64,000 nt of DNA. It comes from an uncultured Robinsoniella sp. GTDB taxonomy: Bacteria > Bacillota > Clostridia > Lachnospirales > Lachnospiraceae. Shown here piece by piece: positions 16,341 through 25,922 of the stretch. Both the position numbers and the translations under genes were made by a program. How positions within the stretch are numbered: the first letter of the stretch is position 1; the number at the start of each line of letters is the position of its first letter. The stretch lies in NCBI GenBank assembly GCA_900540475.1, contig UQGG01000019.1, forward strand, positions 1 through 64,000, given 5' to 3'. The notes below the pieces were generated by a model. That model was given only the letters and a program-made list of their open reading frames with translations. It did not search any database and was not told where the DNA came from.

Positions 16341-16363
16341 TGTCTAAGTTAAAATATCCGGAA

Positions 16364-18487
16364 TTACTTCACTTTTACGGTAACTGTCTTTTTCAGACCA
16401 TTACACTGTACTGTAATCTTTGCAGTCCCTTTTTTCTTCGCCTTTACAACGCCCTTGCCGGTTACCGTGGCAACTTTTTTCTTATTGGTTGTATAGGTGA
16501 TTTTTCCACTTGGAACTGCTTTTGCCGCAATTTTAACCTGTTTGCCTTTCTTTAATTCAAGTGCAGATGCTGCTAGATTCAACTTCTGTTTTTTCACTGT
16601 GATCATACAAGTCTTCGTAATACCGTTTGCGGTGGCTTTTATTTTAACTGTCCCGGTCTTTTTCGCCGTTACTTTTCCGTTCTTTACCACTGCAATCTTT
16701 TTATTGGCTGATTTCCAGGTCACTTTGCTGCTTGCACCTGTTACGCCTGCCTTCAGGGTTATTGTCTTATTTCCATTGATATAAAGGGTTGCTTTGGATT
16801 TGCTTAATTTTAAAGCCGGTGCTTTTACGGTTACCGTACAAGTCTTGCTGATGCCATTGGCTGTGGCTGTAATCACTGCAGTACCTGCTTTTTTTGCTGT
16901 CAGCTTTCCATTTAAGACTTCCACAACTGCGGTATTGCTGGATTTCCATGTCACTGCCTGACTGCTTCCTGTCACAGCAGCTTTTAATGTAGCTGTAGTA
17001 CTGCCCTTGGTATAGAGCGTGATATTGCTCTTATCCAATGCCAGAGCTGCTGCGGGCACAGGGCTTTCCTTTACCAGTCCGTTCACCGCATTCTGCAGTT
17101 CCCGAAGTGCCTGATCCACATCCGCCTGCTTGCTGTTCTGATTGCCTGCAACCGCCTGAGCCTTGGCAATGGCACTCTGTAAAGCATCAAAGCTGCTCTT
17201 TGTATAAATCCCATTATTTTTGATTGCTCTGGCACTGTTAAGCTTTGCGTTTAAAGCAGAAAAATCTACTGCCGGCTCTTCCTCTTTAACCGGGGTAAGC
17301 TTTGTCCAGTCTAATCTTAAGCGGGCATTTTGTGTACCTGCTCCGGATTGTATTCCTTCCATAACCGGTATGTACATCTGAATTTCCGTTTCATTCTGGT
17401 TGATTTCTACCGGAAGTGACAGACTGCTTGGATATGCCTTTCCTTTCATCTGGGGATCGGTTCCGTTTTCCTTATCGTTAAAACTGTCATAAACATCGTA
17501 GGAGGAGAGCACTTCTGCATCTACGCTTCCATCCGGCGTTACTTTTTTCATCCAGCCGAGATAACCTTTTAATCCCTGTAGATCAAGTGGAATCAGTGTC
17601 AGATTTAAGGTCCCTTTTCCGTCTTTTACCGTCAATCCGGCGCTGCTTACAATGGCATCATTTCCCATGGAGGGCTGTTCTGTCAATGCATGCCACATGC
17701 TGACCGGAATGGTATAATTTCCATCTGCCACTGCCACTTTTTTTATCAGTGCCTTTACTGCTGCTGCCAGTGCATCTGACTGGTCAGAGACTTCGCTCTG
17801 CAGCGCAATCGGGCTTTCGGCTATTGCTCTCGCTGCCTGCAGGACTGTCTGCAGATTTTGAAAACTTTCATCCGTATAATCGGAAGCTGTATACCCGGAC
17901 GCAGTCAGAATCTGATCATTCAGGCCGCCCTTATCCACATTTTGAACCTCCGCATTTTCCAGATCCAGATATAATCTCGCCGCATGTGTTCCCATCATTC
18001 CGCTGTCCAGCATAATGTCTGTAAGCTCTGCATTCTCTGGAAGTACCAGTTTTACCTGGGCGATGTTTCCATCCTCATCATAAGCCGTTACTTCTGCATC
18101 CGTATAACTCTCTTCTGAGGAGCTGCCTTCCCTTGCCGTTTTATACTGCAGGCCCTGCATATATGCACTGATTTCATTTCCACCCATGCTGATGGTTAAT
18201 TTCTGTACATCCAGATACAACTGCATCCCGCCATCTGCCAATATGTATCTGGCACCTTTTATAATTCCATTGGACATGGAAACTTCATCCTTGTCCGCTT
18301 TCCAAAACGCAGCGCTGACCTGATATAAATCTGCCTGCACGCTGTTTGCCGCTGCCTGCTGATATTGTGCCACAATTGAATCTGCCGAATCCTGCCCGGC
18401 TGCAAATGCCTCTACTGAAAACGAGCTCATTGCCACCATCGCTGCCATAAGCACCGACAGGCTCTTTGCTTTTGTAGTCCTTTTCAT
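16364..18487 (-). CDS. Secreted NEAT/FIVAR/Big_2 protein
   Basis: A 707-aa exported protein with a signal peptide ending near VEAFA-A (1-29). It contains a NEAT-like domain A (about 54-185, with EVSMSNGIIKGA and SGMMGTHAARLYLDL), a FIVAR repeat, a NEAT-like domain B (about 253-390, with EQPSMGNDAIV and IQMYIPVMEGI), a second FIVAR repeat and three Lys-rich Big_2 immunoglobulin-like repeats (about 480-707). There is no transmembrane or sortase tail, so wall retention would rely on the basic Big_2 repeats. It is likely a haemophore or surface haem binder. GGAGGAATCAGTAAG precedes the ATG. Promoter and operator lie within 100 bp upstream. Confidence 0.83.
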   Translation of the reverse strand: MKRTTKAKSLSVLMAAMVAMSSFSVEAFAAGQDSADSIVAQYQQAAANSVQADLYQVSAAFWKADKDEVSMSNGIIKGARYILADGGMQLYLDVQKLTISMGGNEISAYMQGLQYKTAREGSSSEESYTDAEVTAYDEDGNIAQVKLVLPENAELTDIMLDSGMMGTHAARLYLDLENAEVQNVDKGGLNDQILTASGYTASDYTDESFQNLQTVLQAARAIAESPIALQSEVSDQSDALAAAVKALIKKVAVADGNYTIPVSMWHALTEQPSMGNDAIVSSAGLTVKDGKGTLNLTLIPLDLQGLKGYLGWMKKVTPDGSVDAEVLSSYDVYDSFNDKENGTDPQMKGKAYPSSLSLPVEINQNETEIQMYIPVMEGIQSGAGTQNARLRLDWTKLTPVKEEEPAVDFSALNAKLNSARAIKNNGIYTKSSFDALQSAIAKAQAVAGNQNSKQADVDQALRELQNAVNGLVKESPVPAAALALDKSNITLYTKGSTTATLKAAVTGSSQAVTWKSSNTAVVEVLNGKLTAKKAGTAVITATANGISKTCTVTVKAPALKLSKSKATLYINGNKTITLKAGVTGASSKVTWKSANKKIAVVKNGKVTAKKTGTVKIKATANGITKTCMITVKKQKLNLAASALELKKGKQVKIAAKAVPSGKITYTTNKKKVATVTGKGVVKAKKKGTAKITVQCNGLKKTVTVKVK

Positions 18488-18525
18488 CTTACTGATTCCT
18501 CCTTGTATCTATCTGTATGGTTCTA

Positions 18526-18541
18526 ATTAGCCACAGCTAAC
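18526..18541. promoter_or_regulatory. Shared haem-locus operator, copy 2
   Basis: ATTAGC-CACA-GCTAAC, a perfect 6-4-6 inverted repeat, lies 12 bp downstream of the -10 box at the expected transcription start of the 707-aa gene. Repression by occlusion would fit. Confidence 0.68.
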
Positions 18542-18553
18542 TTTGACTTCAAC

Positions 18554-18582
18554 AGTATATAGCCACTTGGAATATTTTGCAA
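18554..18582 (-). promoter_or_regulatory. Promoter of the 707-aa surface gene
   Basis: TTGCAA (18577-18582), a 17-bp spacer and TATACT (18554-18559) on the minus strand. The same -35 box and spacing recur in the promoter at 24689-24717. Confidence 0.65.
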
Positions 18583-18721
18583 TCTTAATTTTGTTGCTCA
18601 AACGCATCTATTTTTCCATCTGATTCCGATATTTCCTTTATTTACAAGGCTTTCACGAGTTGCTCATGCGCAACTTGTGATATATTTTCTCAATTCAGCC
18701 CCTTCTTTTCCCTGAAATCTT

Positions 18722-18779
18722 AAAAGAGCGCACCGCTTTTGAGAATGTTTTATGATTCTCTCCAGCTGTACGCTCTGCT
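18722..18779 (-). terminator. Terminator of the 1727-aa surface gene
   Basis: Long arms AGAGCG...AGCT and AGCGG...CGCTCT, with an inner AGAGAAT/ATTCTC stem, are followed by TTTT on the minus strand. It begins eight bp after the stop codon. Confidence 0.85.
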
Positions 18780-18786
18780 TAACAGA

Positions 18787-21700
18787 CTATCTTACATTTA
18801 CTTTGAAAATTTTCTTTACTCCATTGCAGCTCACCGTAATCTTCGCAGTTCCTTTTTTGTGTGTCTTCACAAGTCCCTTGCTGGTTACTGTTGCTACTTT
18901 TTTATTGTCAGACTTATATTTCACTTTCCCACTGGGCAAAGCTTTCGCCGATATCCGGATGCTTTTCCCTTTCTTCAGGGTCTTACTGTATTTCACCAGC
19001 TTCAAGCTTGGTTTTTTAACGGTAATTTTACAAGTCTTGGTAATTCCGTTTGCGGTTGCTGTGATCTTGGCGCTTCCTGTTTTTCTCTTAATGGTAACTT
19101 TGCCGTCTTTTACGGTTGCAACCTTTGTATTAGTGGATTTCCAGGTAATCTTTTTACTGCTTCCTGTCACTGTCGCTTTTAGTTTTACCGTTTTTGCGCC
19201 TTTGGTATAAAGAGTAATTTTGCTGCTGCTCAGTTTCAGGGATGCCGCCGGGGCCGGCACTGGTTTCACTTCTTTTGCCTTGATTGTAACATTACAGATG
19301 GCGCTGATTCCGTTTACAGCTGCTTTGATGGTTACGCTTCCCGGTGCAATTGCTTTTATGGCACCGTTTTGTCCGACCGTTGCGGTCTTAACGTTGGATG
19401 AGGACCATTGAATAACACTTCCGCTGTCATTTGTGACAGCTTTTAACGTCATACTTTCTGCCACAGTTAAGGAAACTGCCGTTTTATCCAGACTTATGGT
19501 GGTCTTTACAAGTCCTGTGACAGCCTTTTGCAGCTGTGTAATAGCCGCCTGAACGCTTTCCGGGGTTCTGTTATCATCTTCTGCTGCTGCCTGTGCTTTT
19601 TGGATTGCTGTCTGCAAAGCCGCAAAACTTGCCTTTGTATAAATTCCGCCGGTGTTTTGGATTGCTTTTGCACTGTTTATTTTCTGATTCAGAGCTGTCA
19701 CGTCCGGTCTTACGATTTCATGAAGCCCCTGAACCGCAATATTCAGAGCATTTATTTTTGCAGTGATTTCAGACTCAGATGCCCCTTCTTTGTCATAGAC
19801 CGCTTTTGCCTTATCATAAATATTCTGCAATACCACCAGTGACTGGGCTGTGTAAATACGTGTCTGTCCCAGATACCCCTCTGCCTCTTCCAGTTTTTGC
19901 AAAAGAACTGTTTTATCCGCTTGCTGCGCATCCGCTGTTACCGCTTCCACAGCAAGTCTCAGAACATTTTCCTGTGCCTGGATCTGCGGTTCTTCTGCAC
20001 GGATGTTATTCACCAGTGCAGTGGATGACTGGATTGCTGCGGTGAGTACTCCAAAGAGTTCATCCGATGCAGATCCCTGTTCCAGGGCATTTGCTGTTTC
20101 AATCAGGGCCTTCAATGCGGTGGTATCCGTTCCTCCGCCATCTTTCCAAGCCAGATTATCCCAGTCTAATTGCAGTCTTGCATACTGTGTTCCCGCTCCT
20201 TCGCTGATGCTTTCCATAATAGGAACGTACACCTGCATCCAGATTTCAGAATCATCAATTGTAACCGGCATCGACATGGTTTTCGGATAGAACTGTCCTT
20301 TCATACTCTCATCCAGACCGGTTTGCGGATCATTGTAAGCATCGTAGATGCCGGTATACTGCTCATCCACGGTTAACGGGATTAATGCACTGCCTTCCGG
20401 CGGATATTCATCTTCTTCATAATTCAAATATTGTAGTCTTGCTAAATATCCTTTTCCAAATGCTGCAATCGTCAAAGGTTCAAAATCCATGGTTAATACC
20501 CCATTCCCATCGGTCACCGTAAGTGTGGAGGGTTTTAGAAGGGCTGCATTACCCATTGAATCCTGTTGGTTGTTGGAATGGCGCAGGATTGCCCGGATGG
20601 TATAAGTACCGTCTTTTAATACACCTTTCGTATTCTCTGTCAAAGCATTTATGGCTGCTTCTAATAGAGCACTCTGCCGGTCAACCGCATCCTGGGAGGC
20701 ATTTACATGATCCATTGCAAGAGATGCCGCAGTAATCGCCGTCTGAAGGGTATGATAGCTTTCTGTGGTATAGGAACCCTGCTCCGTATAGGCATTTGCC
20801 TTGTCCAGTGACAATTCCAGCACTGTTTTATCTGCTGCTTCCGGTGCTGCCGCTTTTACGAGGGATGCTGCCGCCGCCTGTACGGCAGTTACCTGGGCAT
20901 CTACGGTCTGCTGATCTGCATTCTTATCATCTGCCACTTTCTGGGCGGCTGTAATCGCTGCCTGCAAGTCAGCAAAGCTTTCCTCTGTATAGCCCTCTGC
21001 CTCATATGTTTTCGCTTCTCTGATGGCTTCTCTAAGAGCCACTTTTTTAACTTCTCCCGGTTTATCTGCAGGCATCAGCCCCGCTATAGCCGTTTCCAGT
21101 AAGGTGATCTGTGCATCAATCTCAAATTGATTTGGAGCACCATGATCGGCGGTCTCCTGTGCAGTTTTCACTGCATTTTCAAGGACTGCAAAGGTGTCAG
21201 CCGTAAACCCGTCTTTCTCATAAGCTTTCGCTTCTTTAAGCTTAGCCAGCAATCCGGTCTTATCCGACTGTTGTTCCTTTACATTTCTCAGATCCAGGAA
21301 CAGACGGTTTTCTTCACTGATCTTGGAGAATGCTGCTTTTACGTTGATACATGTCACACTGGACGGGAGTGTAAATTTCACCTGTGTAATATTCCCATCA
21401 GAATCCTTCTGTGTAACCTCTGCATCTTGATAGGCTTCTCCATCCTGATAGCTTAAGCTTGTCAGCCACACATCATCCGCTCCTGATTTTACAGACTGCA
21501 GATCCAGATATGCGGTAATTTTACCATTCTTTACTGCAAGGCGCGCTCCCCGGAGGATACCATTGTAATCGCTCTCACTGTTGGAACGCCTGATCCAGAG
21601 TGCACTGTCTGTGGTATAAACCCCATCTTTTACAGAGATTGTCTGCTGTTCTGTTGGCGGAATCTCTTCCGGCGCTGGATCTGATGTTTCATCGGTTACT

Positions 21701-23970
21701 TTTTTAATATTTGCATAATCAATCGCGAATCTGGCATCCTGGGAATTATCTCCAGATGCAGAGAATCCATCCATAACCGGAACACGGAACCTCACCGGGA
21801 ATTGGGCTTTGTCGCTTGGCAATACAAAATATCCGGTCTTCGGATAATATCTTCCCGTGCCTTCATTGAATATATCCGTAAAATAAGAGCCGTCATCGTA
21901 TTTGAAATAAGAGTTAAAGGTTACCCGGTGTATGTCACCCTGGGGGTATCCGGCGGCATCGTAAGTGACATCCTTGTCATAGTACCACATATCGGTCATG
22001 TAGGACTGGAGCAATCCATTGGTTACCATGCGGTAATCCAGCCACATGGTCTTCACACCGTCTTTCATTACGATTTTGGCTGTTTTGCCAACGCATTTAG
22101 AAGACATGGACTGTTTTCCTTCTTCCACCATGTGCCATACGGTAATGGGAACGGTATAGGTTCCGTCCGAAAGTTCCGGTGCATCCTGGTCTGCATTTTT
22201 CACTTCATACAGGGCATAATTTGATATGTCGTTGGTTTGGATTACAAAATAATCCCCTTCCACTTTTCCGCCCTGAACGCTTAAGTCCGGACCCTCTGTT
22301 GCCATTCTGAACAACTGGATTCTTGTCTTATCCCAGTCATCCGGAATCTGAAACTTTAAGGTTACTTTCTGTGTTGGCTGTGTTATCTTGTTCCCGCCAC
22401 TTTGTATATAATAACGGAAAGCCCGTATATTTTTAGCTATGCCTCCAATATTATTGTCGATATCGTCGTATAAATCCCACTCATCCGGATTATCTGTAAC
22501 TTCTTCTGATTTCAGCACGGCATCTTCAGCTACTACATAATTGTTGCTTTCCAATATGGTGCCTGACTGGGGATCTTCCAATGAAATTGTTTTGACATCC
22601 AGTTGAGGGATCATATCATAGGCGCGATATGTGGTACTGAGAAGATTCGATATCAGCAAGTACCTTTTTCCAAAAATTAAATCATTATAATCTTCGTAAA
22701 CAGCTGAAAATTCACCATCATCTGTCAAGTCTATCAGATTCTTATTCCAGTCGTATAAATTTACCGGATCCTTAATCTGTTCCTGCTGCTCTTTATTATC
22801 AAACCGGTAGGTCAGAGTCATCTTTCCCTGGGAAATTGTATATCTCCCCAACTCATCCGGGAAACATAGTGCGTCAGTCTCATAAAGCACACCTTTACTG
22901 CAGCCCGCTTCTCCTTCACCATCTGCAAGCGGAAGCTCCTGCATTTGCTTTATGCTGCTTACATCTAAGGATGCCAAAAAATAATTGGACAGATAATATT
23001 CTTCATCATTCTTCTCTACAGAATAAACAATGTCTCCATAGATATCCTGGGATAAATCGTTCACTTCAAACGAAACATAAACGGAATCATCAGAATCCTC
23101 TTCCATTTTCAAATCCGACCAGTAATTATCATTTTCAGCAGAAAATCTATTTATAACGTTTGGATGTAAATTGCTCTCCAAAGGATTGAAGTTATGTAAA
23201 AATCCTTTCGTTCCGTAGTGATAAAGTAAAGTCCAGTCATCAGCTGTCTGGTTTTTTTGATATTCGGGTTTTAATACCTCTATGGACTTCATATCAGAAT
23301 AATGGTAAATCTTTAATGTTAATGTATATTTACCGTCTTTTGCTGTAATCATCCCATTTTTCACAATCGGGACCGGAATTTCCTGTGTGTAAAAATCAAC
23401 ACTTTTTTGAAAATTTCTCCAAAGGGATAAGCCCACGGAATACACTCCGTCTTCTAATGTGGTAGTATCTGAATTCACCGGCACCAATTGATCGATGGCT
23501 GCATTTAAACCGCCAAGAAACATGGCTGCCATGGACTCCAGATACTCATTCCCCTCTATCCCCTGCATAAATTCCGAAAAATAATTCCAGGAAGCCGGTG
23601 TATAATCTTCTTCCTTCAGGGTTTTTGCATAACTAATTCTCTCCAGCAATTGTTCATAAACTGTCTTTTCCTTTTTTTCCAGCTGATCCAAATACGCTGT
23701 AATGGAATTCAGGAAATTTTTAATTACAGCCTCCGGATAAGTGGGGATGTCCGGATTCACCGCCATTTGATCCAATACATTCTCCTTAAATGGTTTCCAC
23801 GTTTCCGGTGTATAATCTTCTTCTTTTAGCGTCAAAGCATATTCCAGTTTTTCTTGAAATTGTTCCAAAACGGTTTTATCCTCCGCTGCAGATACATCCA
23901 AAGAAAAACAAGTCATAATCATGACGAATGCCAGCATAACAGCTATGCTTCTTTTCAGTATTATTTTCAT
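18787..23970 (-). CDS. Giant secreted NEAT/FIVAR/Big_2 surface protein
   Basis: A 1727-aa exported protein, the largest in the window. It has a signal peptide (1-29), two helical FIVAR-like repeats (about 33-165, each with LKEEDYTP), and NEAT-like domains starting near residues 177, 607, 783 and 1120. The second and fourth carry SMSSKCVG with RVPVMDGF, and QDSMGNAALL with VYVPIMESI; the first and third lack the SM motif. Several FIVAR repeats lie between them (about 920-1110 and 1290-1480). Three Big_2 repeats close the protein (about 1490-1727). It probably displays haem-binding modules on a long stalk. Start: GGAGG before the ATG. Whether it is cotranscribed with the 159-aa gene upstream depends on the weak hairpin at 24009-24042. 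Confidence 0.83.
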   Translation of the reverse strand: MKIILKRSIAVMLAFVMIMTCFSLDVSAAEDKTVLEQFQEKLEYALTLKEEDYTPETWKPFKENVLDQMAVNPDIPTYPEAVIKNFLNSITAYLDQLEKKEKTVYEQLLERISYAKTLKEEDYTPASWNYFSEFMQGIEGNEYLESMAAMFLGGLNAAIDQLVPVNSDTTTLEDGVYSVGLSLWRNFQKSVDFYTQEIPVPIVKNGMITAKDGKYTLTLKIYHYSDMKSIEVLKPEYQKNQTADDWTLLYHYGTKGFLHNFNPLESNLHPNVINRFSAENDNYWSDLKMEEDSDDSVYVSFEVNDLSQDIYGDIVYSVEKNDEEYYLSNYFLASLDVSSIKQMQELPLADGEGEAGCSKGVLYETDALCFPDELGRYTISQGKMTLTYRFDNKEQQEQIKDPVNLYDWNKNLIDLTDDGEFSAVYEDYNDLIFGKRYLLISNLLSTTYRAYDMIPQLDVKTISLEDPQSGTILESNNYVVAEDAVLKSEEVTDNPDEWDLYDDIDNNIGGIAKNIRAFRYYIQSGGNKITQPTQKVTLKFQIPDDWDKTRIQLFRMATEGPDLSVQGGKVEGDYFVIQTNDISNYALYEVKNADQDAPELSDGTYTVPITVWHMVEEGKQSMSSKCVGKTAKIVMKDGVKTMWLDYRMVTNGLLQSYMTDMWYYDKDVTYDAAGYPQGDIHRVTFNSYFKYDDGSYFTDIFNEGTGRYYPKTGYFVLPSDKAQFPVRFRVPVMDGFSASGDNSQDARFAIDYANIKKVTDETSDPAPEEIPPTEQQTISVKDGVYTTDSALWIRRSNSESDYNGILRGARLAVKNGKITAYLDLQSVKSGADDVWLTSLSYQDGEAYQDAEVTQKDSDGNITQVKFTLPSSVTCINVKAAFSKISEENRLFLDLRNVKEQQSDKTGLLAKLKEAKAYEKDGFTADTFAVLENAVKTAQETADHGAPNQFEIDAQITLLETAIAGLMPADKPGEVKKVALREAIREAKTYEAEGYTEESFADLQAAITAAQKVADDKNADQQTVDAQVTAVQAAAASLVKAAAPEAADKTVLELSLDKANAYTEQGSYTTESYHTLQTAITAASLAMDHVNASQDAVDRQSALLEAAINALTENTKGVLKDGTYTIRAILRHSNNQQDSMGNAALLKPSTLTVTDGNGVLTMDFEPLTIAAFGKGYLARLQYLNYEEDEYPPEGSALIPLTVDEQYTGIYDAYNDPQTGLDESMKGQFYPKTMSMPVTIDDSEIWMQVYVPIMESISEGAGTQYARLQLDWDNLAWKDGGGTDTTALKALIETANALEQGSASDELFGVLTAAIQSSTALVNNIRAEEPQIQAQENVLRLAVEAVTADAQQADKTVLLQKLEEAEGYLGQTRIYTAQSLVVLQNIYDKAKAVYDKEGASESEITAKINALNIAVQGLHEIVRPDVTALNQKINSAKAIQNTGGIYTKASFAALQTAIQKAQAAAEDDNRTPESVQAAITQLQKAVTGLVKTTISLDKTAVSLTVAESMTLKAVTNDSGSVIQWSSSNVKTATVGQNGAIKAIAPGSVTIKAAVNGISAICNVTIKAKEVKPVPAPAASLKLSSSKITLYTKGAKTVKLKATVTGSSKKITWKSTNTKVATVKDGKVTIKRKTGSAKITATANGITKTCKITVKKPSLKLVKYSKTLKKGKSIRISAKALPSGKVKYKSDNKKVATVTSKGLVKTHKKGTAKITVSCNGVKKIFKVNVR

Positions 23971-24008
23971 GATTTCCTCCCGTTAATTTTCTTTTCTAAA
24001 CAGTAATT

Positions 24009-24042
24009 AAGAAGAATTCACGTATAAACGAAAATTCTTCTC
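24009..24042 (-). terminator. Weak hairpin between the two surface-protein genes
   Basis: GAGAAGAATT and AATTCTTCTT pair across a short loop on the minus strand, followed by AATTACTG with no T-run. It could attenuate readthrough from the 159-aa gene into the 1727-aa gene. Confidence 0.35.
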
Positions 24043-24139
24043 AATCTGTACTTTCAATAATCATATATATTTACAAAATATTTTATATGATTACTTCCAT
24101 CTTACACAGCCAATACTGATTTAAATGAATGCAATATTG

Positions 24140-24619
24140 CTATTTTGCATGGTTTTCAATCACCAAATCACCAATTGAATTCATTGGCATGAAATTCAAT
24201 ACGCTGATTGTAAAATCACCTGTTATCTTTAAATTCTCTGTATCGGATACAGGACCTGTGTAAGTAAAGATAAGGGCATCCGTTTTATCATTACCGTCCC
24301 GGTCTGCAACCACATTCACATCTTTATTGATTACTCCATCCCCGTCCGTATCCATATATACTTTTGTGAGAGACCCGCTCATCCCATAAGCCTTAAAACC
24401 TTCATCTACATTTACCGTAACCTGAATCCCACCTGCAGTCTCAGTATATACAGCATCCAAAAGTGCCCCATCACCCATGGATAATGTCGTAGTACCTGTT
24501 TTATACAGTTTTGCATCAAATGGTCCCTGCTGTTCTGCTGCAAATGCAGTCAGTCCCATACCAAGTGTCATGCTTCCTGCTAATCCTACTGCGAATAATT
24601 TTTTTGCAATTCTGTTCAT
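24140..24619 (-). CDS. Small secreted NEAT-like protein
   Basis: A 159-aa exported protein: signal peptide (1-27, ending AFA-AEQ) followed by a single compact beta-rich domain. The segment TTLSMGDGALL matches the SMGN-A motif of the large NEAT proteins downstream. The C-terminal half has an Asp-rich loop (DTDGDG) and LNFMPMNSIG. It is too short for a complete 120-residue NEAT domain plus stalk, so I read it as a diverged one-domain haemophore; this is inference. GGAGGG lies before the ATG. Promoter and operator upstream match those of the 707-aa gene. Confidence 0.7.
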   Translation of the reverse strand: MNRIAKKLFAVGLAGSMTLGMGLTAFAAEQQGPFDAKLYKTGTTTLSMGDGALLDAVYTETAGGIQVTVNVDEGFKAYGMSGSLTKVYMDTDGDGVINKDVNVVADRDGNDKTDALIFTYTGPVSDTENLKITGDFTISVLNFMPMNSIGDLVIENHAK

Positions 24620-24664
24620 AATGTGTTCCCTCCTATTTGGGTTAAATATAAATTATTAGTTTTA

Positions 24665-24680
24665 ATTAGCACCTGCTAAC
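24665..24680. promoter_or_regulatory. Shared haem-locus operator, copy 3
   Basis: ATTAGC-ACCT-GCTAAC, a perfect 6-4-6 inverted repeat, lies eight bp downstream of the -10 box of the 159-aa gene promoter. Confidence 0.68.
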
Positions 24681-24688
24681 TGGTTGTC

Positions 24689-24717
24689 ATTATATAACCG
24701 GATATTTTTAATTGCAA
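24689..24717 (-). promoter_or_regulatory. Promoter of the small NEAT-like gene
   Basis: TTGCAA (24712-24717), a 17-bp spacer and TATAAT (24689-24694) on the minus strand, directly upstream of operator copy 3. Confidence 0.7.
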
Positions 24718-24832
24718 TACTTATTTTCGTTGCTTTTGCGCACCGGTTAATCCCATAAATTTCCATGATTCACCGCAGTTGCTGATGAAATCAGGGTTGT
24801 CCCGGGGCAACAATGATATTTTTTCTCAAAAC

Positions 24833-24877
24833 AAAAGCAGCTGCAAACAGGATCTTACCCATTTGAAGCTGCTTTTT
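24833..24877 (-). terminator. Terminator of the Ugp-like ABC operon
   Basis: AAAAGCAGCT and AGCTGCTTTT pair around a 25-nt loop, with TTTTGTTTTG following on the minus strand, 11 bp after the ATPase stop. Confidence 0.8.
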
Positions 24878-24887
24878 GGGATATTCT

Positions 24888-25922
24888 TTAAACACCATTT
24901 ATAAAATCCTCAAACTTCCTCTGGCAGGTCTTATCCCCCTGAATCCGGTCCCCTGCTTCATCAAAATAAAAAATATGTTCATACGGCAGACAAACATCTG
25001 TAAGCTTATCCTGCTCTTCCCACAAGCAGACGGATTTCGCCTTGATATTGCCGATCTCGGTTTTCACATTGTAAATGCTGTCACTGCCCAGCTGCTCTAC
25101 CGTCTTGATTTCTCCCTTTAGATGGATTCCCTCCATCAACGGTTGATTTAAGATAATGTGTTCCGGTCTGACTGCAACGCTTCCCATATTCCAATGGATG
25201 ATATTAGCCGGGGGCGAGCCTATGAATCCGGCTACAAATACATTGCGCGGATTGGTATAAATCTCCCTTGGAGTCCCCTGCTGCATGACAATTCCCTGAT
25301 TCATGATCACAATATTGCTCCCCATAGACATCGCTTCCACCTGATCATGAGTTACATACAAAAACGTAGTTTTAAGCTGTTCATACAGCAGGGTTATTTT
25401 TTCCCGCATCTGGTTTCTCAGTTTTGCATCCAGGTTAGACAGGGGTTCATCCATGAGAAAAACTTTTGGATTTTTGACCACGGCTCTTGCAAGGGCCACT
25501 CTTTGCCGCTGGCCCCCGGACATCTGTGCGGGACGTTTATCCGCCTGATCCGTGAGCTCTACCATTTCCAGCGCCTGCTGCACCTTTTCTTTCCGCTCTG
25601 CCTTAGGCACTTTCTTCACTTTTAATCCGTATTCTACATTTTCACGCACCGTCATATGAGGGTACAGCGCATAGTTTTGGAAAACCATCGCCAGTTCCCT
25701 GTCTTTTGGCTCTTCCTTCGTGACCATGCGCTCTCCAATGCAGATATCCCCGGCATCGGCTTTTTCCAATCCGGAAATGATTCGGAGCAGCGTAGATTTC
25801 CCACACCCGGATGGTCCTAACAATACCGTAAAGGATCCGTCCGGTATTTGAATGGATATCTCTTTTAATACCTGAATGTCCTTAAAATTCTTTACGATAT
25901 TTTTTACTGCAACACTGCTCAT
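24888..25922 (-). CDS. UgpC/MsmK-type sugar ABC transporter ATPase
   Basis: A 344-aa carbohydrate-type ABC ATPase. Walker A is GPSGCGKST, the signature MSGGQRQR, Walker B VFLMDEPLSNLDAK and the switch region VTHDQVEAMSM. A C-terminal TOBE-like domain (about 235-344) is present, with VAVRPEH near its start. Its ATG overlaps the phosphatase stop by 4 bp. As the only ATPase in the operon it should drive the two permeases at 26724-28511. It is the last gene before a strong terminator. Confidence 0.93.
   Translation of the reverse strand: MSSVAVKNIVKNFKDIQVLKEISIQIPDGSFTVLLGPSGCGKSTLLRIISGLEKADAGDICIGERMVTKEEPKDRELAMVFQNYALYPHMTVRENVEYGLKVKKVPKAERKEKVQQALEMVELTDQADKRPAQMSGGQRQRVALARAVVKNPKVFLMDEPLSNLDAKLRNQMREKITLLYEQLKTTFLYVTHDQVEAMSMGSNIVIMNQGIVMQQGTPREIYTNPRNVFVAGFIGSPPANIIHWNMGSVAVRPEHIILNQPLMEGIHLKGEIKTVEQLGSDSIYNVKTEIGNIKAKSVCLWEEQDKLTDVCLPYEHIFYFDEAGDRIQGDKTCQRKFEDFINGV

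Noticed and set aside
16364..23970. Repetitive DNA in the surface-protein genes as a possible CRISPR or satellite array
   Set aside because: The periodicity comes from encoded FIVAR and Big_2 protein repeats; there are no identical short repeats with unique spacers.
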